Positions 1-4,239 of a stretch of DNA of 5,843 bases are shown here, piece by piece. Source of the DNA: Bacteriovoracaceae bacterium (GTDB taxonomy: Bacteria; Bdellovibrionota; Bacteriovoracia; Bacteriovoracales; Bacteriovoracaceae); the NCBI GenBank assembly GCA_947440875.1, contig CANETG010000176.1:1-5843 (forward strand), in the 5' to 3' direction. The notes beneath the pieces were generated by a model that was not told the DNA's origin, did not search any database, and was given only the letters and a program-made list of their open reading frames with translations. The translations under genes and the position numbers were made by a program. Within the stretch, counting starts at the first letter, position 1, and the number at the start of each line of letters is the position of its first letter.

Positions 1-749
1 CAGGTATGATTCAGAATGAAAAGCGGATCATACCCCAGCTTCTTTAGTTCACCTTGACCAGCGATACAGCCTCGACCGCCCTTGAAGCGCTTGTACTCGC
101 GGTTCGGAAGGTACTTTGCCACAAATTCCGGATAGCGTTTATGCTCATCAGATTCGATCAGGGCCGCGGGATGAATCGTCGGCGCGATGGCTTGAAAAAG
201 ACTACGAAGTCCGCGCGCATGCCGATTCGGTCGCTTTCCATATTTTTTTCGAGAGAGGGCCGCCAGATGCCCGAAGGCACCGATTCTAGAAACCTTTGCG
301 CCTAGGATGTGTCGTGTTTGCGCGTCCACGGCCAGTGAAACAGACAAGGGTTTCAGTTTCGTATGCTCAATCGTAATAAGGTCATCGAATTGTAGATGCT
401 TAACTTTTTCTTTTCGCGCTCGGAGAAACTTTTTATTTTCAATGTGAGCTTTTTTGGCGAGATATAAAATTTTTCGTTCGACTGTCTTCCGATGAATCTT
501 CAGATGTTTCGCCACTCCCCGCTCAGAATTACCCATGCAGTAGAGATCTCTGATTTCCCGATTGACTCGTCTTTTTTTTTGCCGGTATTCAAGAGTTCCC
601 GTGGCGTGAGAAAAACATTTTCCGCAACAAGCGCATTTGAATCTTCGGATGTAGCGAGACTCCGATCTTCTAAAATAGAAGCCGTCTTTTTTAATAAATT
701 CCTTTGTTCCAAAGGAAGGACAATTGGCATTTGGGCAGGATTTGATCAT
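1..749 (-). CDS. IS1-like transposase (DDE type), 3' end outside the window
   Basis: The frame opens with ATG at 749 and stays open for 249 codons to the left edge, where two bases remain. The N-terminus has a zinc ribbon: Cys5 and Cys10 (CPNANC), then Cys39, Cys42 and Cys45. A helix-turn-helix follows at about residues 65-95 (DLYCMGNSERGVAKHLKIHR), preceded by the YRQKKR segment usual in this group. The catalytic domain starts at QFDD (Asp122 or Asp123), continues through LAVDAQTRHILGAKVSR, and the second acid is probably Asp201 (SDEHKRYPEF). The visible end, FKGGRGCIAGQGELKKLG then FILNHT, matches the lead-in to the NHTCAM...RRTWCTTK block I recall for this family, which would lie past the edge. 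It cuts and joins the element's own ends. No good ribosome site was seen before the ATG, and the upstream frame is also open, so the start rests on family resemblance. A run of nine A (572-580, minus strand) falls inside the gene. Confidence 0.88.
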   Translation of the reverse strand, partial: MIKSCPNANCPSFGTKEFIKKDGFYFRRSESRYIRRFKCACCGKCFSHATGTLEYRQKKRRVNREIRDLYCMGNSERGVAKHLKIHRKTVERKILYLAKKAHIENKKFLRARKEKVKHLQFDDLITIEHTKLKPLSVSLAVDAQTRHILGAKVSRIGAFGHLAALSRKKYGKRPNRHARGLRSLFQAIAPTIHPAALIESDEHKRYPEFVAKYLPNREYKRFKGGRGCIAGQGELKKLGYDPLFILNHT

Positions 750-767
750 GGAGAACAGACGTGCAAT

Positions 768-789
768 TAGCTGGTCAGCTATCGAATAG
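768..789. repeat. Two overlapping short inverted repeats at the presumed IS end
   Basis: TAGCTG-GT-CAGCTA (768-781) is a perfect 6-bp inverted repeat with a 2-bp centre. CTAT-CGA-ATAG (779-789) overlaps its right arm. They sit between the transposase start and the presumed element boundary at about 795, so they are plausibly part of the terminal region that the transposase binds. That role is inferred from position only. Confidence 0.4.
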
Positions 790-795
790 ATAACC

Positions 796-1034
796 TATGA
801 AAATCCAAGGCACTCAGATGCCAGACGTTAAACTTATTTCCTGTGAACTAAGCAAGATTTCTTACATCCACATTTGTCAGAACAACACTTAAGTAGGGCA
901 GTTTCTAAGTCGCAGAGCTTCGCAGTCAAAATTCCCCAAGCAACTTGAATGCCCCATGAATAGGTGGGAGAAGATAACGGATTTAGAGACGTTACCCGTG
1001 GCATTCTCCTTGCAAAATATCTGCCCTTAGGTCC
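796..1034. other. Intergenic stretch between the IS end and the operon, no convincing gene
   Basis: I see no RNA gene and no clear sigma70 promoter here. TTGTCA at 874-879 and TTGAAT at 945-950 resemble -35 boxes but have no -10 partner at 16-18 bp. Transcription of the operon from 1047 presumably starts in this stretch or reads in from the IS. A minus-strand frame ending at 834 has a cysteine cluster, but its only ATG (1004) lacks proper ribosome-site spacing, so it is listed as an observation and not as a gene. Confidence 0.5.
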
Positions 1035-1046
1035 GAAGGAGAATTC

Positions 1047-2141
1047 ATGCAGCTTCTCAAACCCAAAAAGAAAATTCGGTACGCTGTGGTGGGACTGGGC
1101 CACATTGCCCAAACTGCTGTGCTTCCGGCATTCAAGAACGCACGGAAAAATTCTCAACTAGTCGCACTCGTATCGGGAGACAAAGAGAAACTAAAAAAAC
1201 TCGGCGACAAATACCGGATCGAAAAACGGTCTCTCTATTCAGAGTTTGAAGAACTCATGAAAACGGGAGAGGTCGATGCCGTCTACATCGCCACGCCGAA
1301 TTTTTACCACCGAAATATTATGGAAACTGCCGCTCGGTACGGTGTGCATGTCCTTTGTGAGAAACCCATGGCGGTGACCACCGAAGATTGCTACGCCATG
1401 CTGAACGAGGCCGAAAATTACGGAATCCAATTCATGATTGCGTATCGACTCCACTTCCAAGCGGCGAACCTCGAGGCGATCAAACGGGCGCATTCAAAAC
1501 GGATTGGAGATCTCAAAATCTTTAATTCGGTCTTCACATTTGAGGTTAAAGATCCCAGAAATATCCGCCTTGACGTTGCCGAACGAGGTGGTGGCCCACT
1601 GTATGACATCGGTATTTATTGTATCAACGCCAGTCGGACTCTTTTTAAGGCCGAACCAATCGAAGTTTTTGCGACGGCAAATTCAACGAAAGATTCTCGA
1701 TTCCGTAAAAACGACGAAACAATCAGCTGCATCTTAAAATATCCCGACGGGAAAATGGCCAATTTCACAGTGAGTTTCGGGGCCTTTCCAACGAGCGACT
1801 ATGATCTGATCGGAACAAAGGGAAGAATCAGGCTCGAGAAGGGCTATGGTCATTCTTCAGCGATGCTTCTGAAAACTTTCGAGGAAGGAAAGATCTTTAA
1901 AAAAAGATTTTCAGAGCGCGATCAATTCGCTCCCGAATTAATTTATTTCTCAGATTGCATTCAGCGGAAGAAAAAAGTAGGCCCCTCCGGAGAAGAGGGT
2001 TTGATGGATGTCAAAATCATAGAAGCGCTCCTTCTGTCAATTGACCTGGGCTCTCCCATCACACTTGAAGAAATCAATCGGCGGAGGAGTTCATCTGAGA
2101 ACCAGAAGATGACCCGCCCATCGTATCTTCAGTCACACTGA
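1047..2141 (+). CDS. Gfo/Idh/MocA family oxidoreductase (glucose-fructose oxidoreductase-like)
   Basis: This is a 364-residue NAD(P)-dependent sugar or polyol oxidoreductase of the Gfo/Idh/MocA family, of normal family length. The Rossmann domain comes first: GLGHIA at 16-21 is the dinucleotide loop, ATPNFYH at 82-88 follows, and CEKP at 104-107 carries the conserved lysine. The C-terminal domain starts at about 130 with AYRLHF (132-137) and has GGGPLYDIG (181-189). Many family members have DxGxHxxD at this point; here it reads DIGIYCIN, the form I associate with glucose-fructose oxidoreductase relatives. No signal peptide is seen, so it is probably cytoplasmic and, unlike Zymomonas GFOR, not exported. 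The substrate cannot be read from sequence. The start is set by AAGGAG at 1036-1041, 5 bp before the ATG. The last 20 or so residues are polar (RRRSSSENQK) and look like a tail. It is the first gene of the operon, and the next starts 13 bp after its stop. Confidence 0.9.
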   Translation: MQLLKPKKKIRYAVVGLGHIAQTAVLPAFKNARKNSQLVALVSGDKEKLKKLGDKYRIEKRSLYSEFEELMKTGEVDAVYIATPNFYHRNIMETAARYGVHVLCEKPMAVTTEDCYAMLNEAENYGIQFMIAYRLHFQAANLEAIKRAHSKRIGDLKIFNSVFTFEVKDPRNIRLDVAERGGGPLYDIGIYCINASRTLFKAEPIEVFATANSTKDSRFRKNDETISCILKYPDGKMANFTVSFGAFPTSDYDLIGTKGRIRLEKGYGHSSAMLLKTFEEGKIFKKRFSERDQFAPELIYFSDCIQRKKKVGPSGEEGLMDVKIIEALLLSIDLGSPITLEEINRRRSSSENQKMTRPSYLQSH

Positions 2142-2144
2142 CAC

Positions 2145-2149
2145 GGAGG
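2145..2149 (+). promoter_or_regulatory. Ribosome binding site GGAGG for the DJ-1/PfpI gene
   Basis: GGAGG lies 5 bp before the ATG at 2155, in the 13-bp gap after the oxidoreductase stop codon. It is the strongest Shine-Dalgarno match in the operon. It fixes the start, so the extra N-terminal residues of this protein are real. Confidence 0.8.
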
Positions 2150-2154
2150 TTTTT

Positions 2155-2796
2155 ATGTTCGAGCGTTTTTTTCAAAGACAAACAATTCAACTGACTGAAC
2201 TCGAAGCGATTCGCGAACTTTCTGGGACTCGTGCGGCGATCCTCGCCTGCGAGGGCTTCGAGGAATCCGAATTAGTTGAACCTAAGAAGGCGCTCGAGCA
2301 TGTGGGTGTCGATGTTCTTATTGTTTCCCCCGAAGAAGGAAAAATTCGGAGCTGGACAGGGAAGAACTGGGGGAAAACGTTTGATGTGGATATGACTGTG
2401 ATCGATGCGTTTGAGCAGGATTTTGATTTTCTCATACTTCCGGGTGGTGTTATTAACCCCGACAAGCTGAGAAATATTCCGAATGCTGTCGCGTTCGTTC
2501 AATCTTTCGTCAACAAACGTCGGCCGATCGCGGCCATCTGTCACGGTGTTCAAACACTCATTGAAACCGGATACGTAAAAGGGAAAACTCTCACTTCTTG
2601 GTCTTCTCTCAGAACGGATCTTCTGAATGCCGGAGCAAATTGGATCGATGAAGAAGTTGTCGTGGACCACAGACTCATCACGAGCAGACGACCAAGAGAT
2701 TTACCGTCTTTCAATAAAGTGATGATTAGAGAATTCATCGACTACCATATCACTCGCACCCTGCCGAATACTGAAAGTTTCATCGTCACTTTATAA
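2155..2796 (+). CDS. DJ-1/PfpI family protein (PfpI/YhbO-type)
   Basis: This 213-residue protein belongs to the DJ-1/ThiJ/PfpI superfamily, glutamine-amidotransferase-like proteins variously described as intracellular proteases, glyoxalases or protein deglycases. The nucleophile elbow is AAICHG (126-131), with Cys129 as nucleophile and His130 next to it. The Glu that tunes the cysteine is probably Glu36 in GFEES. LILPGG (93-98) is the conserved strand-loop. The SWSSLRTDLLNAGANW run (from 148) and TSRRPRDLPSF are typical of the PfpI/YhbO branch. Those proteins are about 165-175 residues; this one has about 22 extra N-terminal residues (no signal peptide) and about 15 extra at the C-terminus. 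Its probable role is handling of carbonyl or oxidative damage, which fits its stress-type neighbours; the exact reaction is uncertain for the whole family. The GGAGG site at 2145-2149 fixes the start. Confidence 0.9.
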   Translation: MFERFFQRQTIQLTELEAIRELSGTRAAILACEGFEESELVEPKKALEHVGVDVLIVSPEEGKIRSWTGKNWGKTFDVDMTVIDAFEQDFDFLILPGGVINPDKLRNIPNAVAFVQSFVNKRRPIAAICHGVQTLIETGYVKGKTLTSWSSLRTDLLNAGANWIDEEVVVDHRLITSRRPRDLPSFNKVMIREFIDYHITRTLPNTESFIVTL

Positions 2797-2811
2797 TCAG
2801 GGAGATCGTTG

Positions 2812-3051
2812 ATGAAGATTGTCCTCATGCTTTTTGCTTGTCTTCTATCCCAGGGAGCCATTTCAACGGTCGTTGAACTCGACGATGGTCATGCTAAAAA
2901 AGTGATCGCGGTTTATGAGGAGATGCGTGAAGAGCAAGTCGATGCTCCTGAAAATGCATGGATCCATGAATTTGAAAGAGACTCTTTGGGCGCAGAGATG
3001 GACCACCTTTCGAGACTCAAAGTAAAGCATCGCGCGCGAGAAGAGATGTAA
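2812..3051 (+). CDS. Small predicted exported protein, function unknown
   Basis: The 79-residue product is not recognised. I chose ATG at 2812 over the in-frame TTG at 2809 because GGGAG (2800-2804) then sits 7 bp away. Residues 1-18 look like a signal peptide: Lys2, then a hydrophobic run to about Leu12, then SQGAIS, with cleavage possible near AIS|TV. Cys10 in LFAC only loosely resembles a lipobox and lies too early, so I do not call a lipoprotein. The mature part (about 60 residues) is very charged and looks helical, with many Glu, Lys and Arg residues, for example YEEMREEQ and SRLKVKHRAREE, and no further Cys. It is probably periplasmic or envelope-associated. It lies 15 bp after the DJ-1/PfpI gene and 26 bp before the flavin-barrel gene, all on one strand, so it is probably co-transcribed. 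Confidence 0.7.
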   Translation: MKIVLMLFACLLSQGAISTVVELDDGHAKKVIAVYEEMREEQVDAPENAWIHEFERDSLGAEMDHLSRLKVKHRAREEM

Positions 3052-3077
3052 CGAATAAAAAAGCTAAGGAGTATTCG

Positions 3078-3584
3078 ATGAATAATGATCTCGTGAGACT
3101 TGCCGAGGCCCTTCGAGATATTAAATTTACGATGTTCACGACCGTTGGAGAAGACGGAAATCTTTTCTCCCGTCCGATGGCGACGCTGAGACTTAATGAA
3201 AAAAATTTCGACGGAAAGATTTGGTTTTTTACTGGAATCAATTCGCCCAAGGTCATGAGCATCACAAATGATCAGCACGTTAACCTTGCCTATGCCAACC
3301 CGGAGTATCAGAAGTATATTTCTGTCTGTGGGACAGCAAAAATTGTGACGGATAAAAACAAAATGAGAGAACTCTGGACCCCTCTCATGAAGGCGTGGTT
3401 CCCAGAGGGGATCGATGACCCAAATATTTCTCTCATCTGCGTCGACGTCGAGACAGCAGAACTCTGGCATTCTCCCTCGTCCAAAGTGGTTCAACTCGTC
3501 GGCTTGGCCAAAGCTCTGGCGACGGGGAAACCATACAACGCTGAAAAGCATCAGCACCACATTGATGTCAAAGGTCGCCACTGA
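3078..3584 (+). CDS. Pyridoxamine 5'-phosphate oxidase-like protein (general stress protein 26 family)
   Basis: The 168-residue product is a split-barrel flavin-binding protein of the family often named general stress protein 26 or Pyrid_ox_like. Visible hallmarks are FTTVGEDGNLFSRPM (20-34), where Arg32-Pro33-Met34 lies in the cofactor region, IWFFTG followed by SPKV (48-59), VNLAYANPEYQKYISVCG (68-85), and the typical tail LWTPLMKAWFPEG (99-111) with DDPNISLICVDVETAELW (113-130). It probably binds FMN or a related flavin as a dimer in the cytoplasm; the substrate is unknown for most members. AAGGAG at 3066-3071, 6 bp before the ATG, sets the start. Its stop codon shares one base with the next gene's ATG (TGATG at 3582-3586), a sign of translational coupling. 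Confidence 0.92.
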   Translation: MNNDLVRLAEALRDIKFTMFTTVGEDGNLFSRPMATLRLNEKNFDGKIWFFTGINSPKVMSITNDQHVNLAYANPEYQKYISVCGTAKIVTDKNKMRELWTPLMKAWFPEGIDDPNISLICVDVETAELWHSPSSKVVQLVGLAKALATGKPYNAEKHQHHIDVKGRH

Positions 3585-3799
3585 TGATTTTTTTTAAAAA
3601 GAATGCGCTCAAAAATAAAATCCAACACTACAAGCAAGAGTTCGGTGATCTTTTTTTAAAAAAGAAGAAGGCCGAAGAAAGTAAGAAAGTCGATGAGGCG
3701 AGTTTTGAGAGCATGGACGCCAGCGATCCGCCCGCTCACTTGGCTAGCGACACTCGGGACAAGTCGCAGAAAAATCGAGCCGATGACCTATATTGGTGA
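3584..3799 (+). CDS. Small charged protein with an SDPPA motif, function unknown
   Basis: This is a 71-residue hydrophilic protein without signal peptide or membrane segment. The N-terminal half is basic (FFKKNALKNK, then LKKKKAEESKK). Residues 36-51 read VDEASFESMDASDPPA, a variant of the short motif DEAS.ESFPASDPPA/S found in many small uncharacterised proteobacterial proteins, often beside stress genes; that link is recalled from family knowledge. Here Met-Asp replaces the usual Phe-Pro. The ATG overlaps the stop of the preceding gene by one base, and AAAGG (3570-3574) lies 9 bp before it, so translation is probably coupled. The last 56 bases overlap the 3' end of zur on the other strand. 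Two T/A tracts (3588-3600 and 3651-3663) fall inside the gene. The motif and the tight coupling are the reasons to accept such a short frame. Confidence 0.72.
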   Translation: MIFFKKNALKNKIQHYKQEFGDLFLKKKKAEESKKVDEASFESMDASDPPAHLASDTRDKSQKNRADDLYW

Positions 3800-4163
3800 A
3801 GCCTTTGTTTTTCAGCCAAGTCTCAAACTTCGGCGGAATACAAAAAGGCATCACCATAATTTTTTTACACTCAGTGCACATCACGTGATGATGGTGATCG
3901 TGCGTGAGGCAAGTAAACTCATAGCGGGTAAAGCCTTCCCCCAAATTAATTTGGGAAAGGACACCGGACTCTGAAAGTTTTTTGAGAGTTCTAAAGAGAC
4001 TCGCCTGATCGAACTCAAGACCCTTGAGCTTTTTCCCGATTTCTTCCACAGACATAGGCCCATGGTTTTTTTTCAGAACTTGGAGCAGTTTTTCTCTGAG
4101 CGGAGTGGACTTCAGCCCCCTCTGGTGCAGGATATCACGGATATTTTCGTGGTGCGTATGCAT
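3744..4163 (-). CDS. zur: Fur-family zinc-responsive repressor Zur
   Basis: This 139-residue Fur-superfamily repressor has the usual length. The winged-helix domain covers about residues 5-72, with the recognition helix at about 52-65 (DQASLFRTLKKLSESG). The dimer and metal domain follows. The structural zinc ligands are Cys96, Cys99, Cys135 and Cys138 (CTEC and CPEC). Cys85, His91 and His93 have the same spacing to one another and to Cys96 (6, 2 and 11 residues from Cys85) as the zinc-sensing site I recall for Streptomyces Zur (Cys79, His85, His87, Cys90). Iron-sensing Fur usually lacks that cysteine. The divergent neighbour is a ZnuD-type receptor, which supports Zur over Fur or PerR. With zinc bound it should repress zinc-uptake genes. 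GAGGTG (complement of 4169-4174) precedes the ATG. The 3' end overlaps the convergent small gene by 56 bp. Fur remains the alternative. Confidence 0.88.
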   Translation of the reverse strand: MHTHHENIRDILHQRGLKSTPLREKLLQVLKKNHGPMSVEEIGKKLKGLEFDQASLFRTLKKLSESGVLSQINLGEGFTRYEFTCLTHDHHHHVMCTECKKIMVMPFCIPPKFETWLKNKGFTNIGHRLDFSATCPECR

Positions 4164-4172
4164 GAAATCACC

Positions 4173-4201
4173 TCGACATCAGTTGTAGCCCAATCTAATA
4201 T
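4173..4201 (+). promoter_or_regulatory. Sigma70-type promoter for the znuD-like gene
   Basis: TCGACA (4173-4178) matches the -35 consensus TTGACA at 5 of 6 bases. It is followed by a 17-bp spacer and TAATAT (4196-4201), which matches TATAAT at 4 of 6. The start of transcription would fall near 4208, leaving a leader of about 32 bases before the ATG at 4240. The -35 box overlaps the ribosome-site region of zur on the opposite strand. It was identified by eye. Confidence 0.6.
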
Positions 4202-4203
4202 CT

Positions 4204-4224
4204 AAAAGCAACTGACTTGCATTT
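4204..4224. promoter_or_regulatory. Candidate Zur operator: 21-bp near-palindrome over the znuD start site
   Basis: The left arm AAAAGCAA (4204-4211) and right arm TTGCATTT (4217-4224) are inverted repeats matching at 7 of 8 positions, with a 5-bp centre CTGAC. The length and AT-rich arms fit a Fur-family dimer site, though the sequence is not the enterobacterial Zur box. It covers the predicted transcription start of the receptor gene and lies upstream of zur, a position where a repressor could control both genes. A weak zur promoter may overlap it: TTGATA on the minus strand at 4224-4229, without a good -10. Binding by Zur is inferred. Confidence 0.55.
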
Positions 4225-4239
4225 ATCAAACGGAATTTT

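Larger units (their letters stand above)
1..795 (-). mobile_element. IS1-like insertion sequence, one end and most of the transposase, cut by the window edge
   Basis: The element is inferred from a transposase reading leftward off the window (1-749) and from the structure just upstream of its start. On the minus strand the stretch from 795 begins GGTTATC and carries two short inverted repeats: TAGCTG-GT-CAGCTA at 768-781 and CTAT-CGA-ATAG at 779-789. IS1-family ends commonly begin with GG, so 795 is a candidate outer boundary. The other end and any target-site duplication lie outside the window, so the boundary is inference. The visible coding part has no stop or frameshift, which suggests a recent or still active copy. 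Confidence 0.5.

Noticed and set aside
54..305. Plus-strand frame of 83 codons
   Set aside because: It is antisense to the catalytic domain of the transposase, with no motif and no ribosome site.
492..770. Plus-strand frame, and a minus-strand frame at 500-730
   Set aside because: Both are shadows of the transposase, whose zinc ribbon and HTH are read in another minus-strand frame over the same bases.
2818..2844. Lipobox in the small exported protein (LFAC, Cys10)
   Set aside because: Phe at -2 is atypical and the cysteine lies too close to the N-terminus for a normal lipoprotein signal. An ordinary signal peptide fits better.
2913..3581. Long minus-strand open frame of 222 codons
   Set aside because: It lies antisense to the exported-peptide and flavoprotein genes, which have ribosome sites and family motifs. 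Its own translation has no recognisable domain.
3570..3600. T8 run after the flavoprotein gene as an intrinsic terminator
   Set aside because: No stable GC-rich stem precedes it, and the next gene starts within it. The T/A tract codes for Phe-Phe-Lys-Lys.
3882..3893. Perfect 12-bp palindrome CATCACGTGATG
   Set aside because: It comes from alternating His codons and the following Val-Met codons in the zur metal-binding motif, and has no sign of a separate role.
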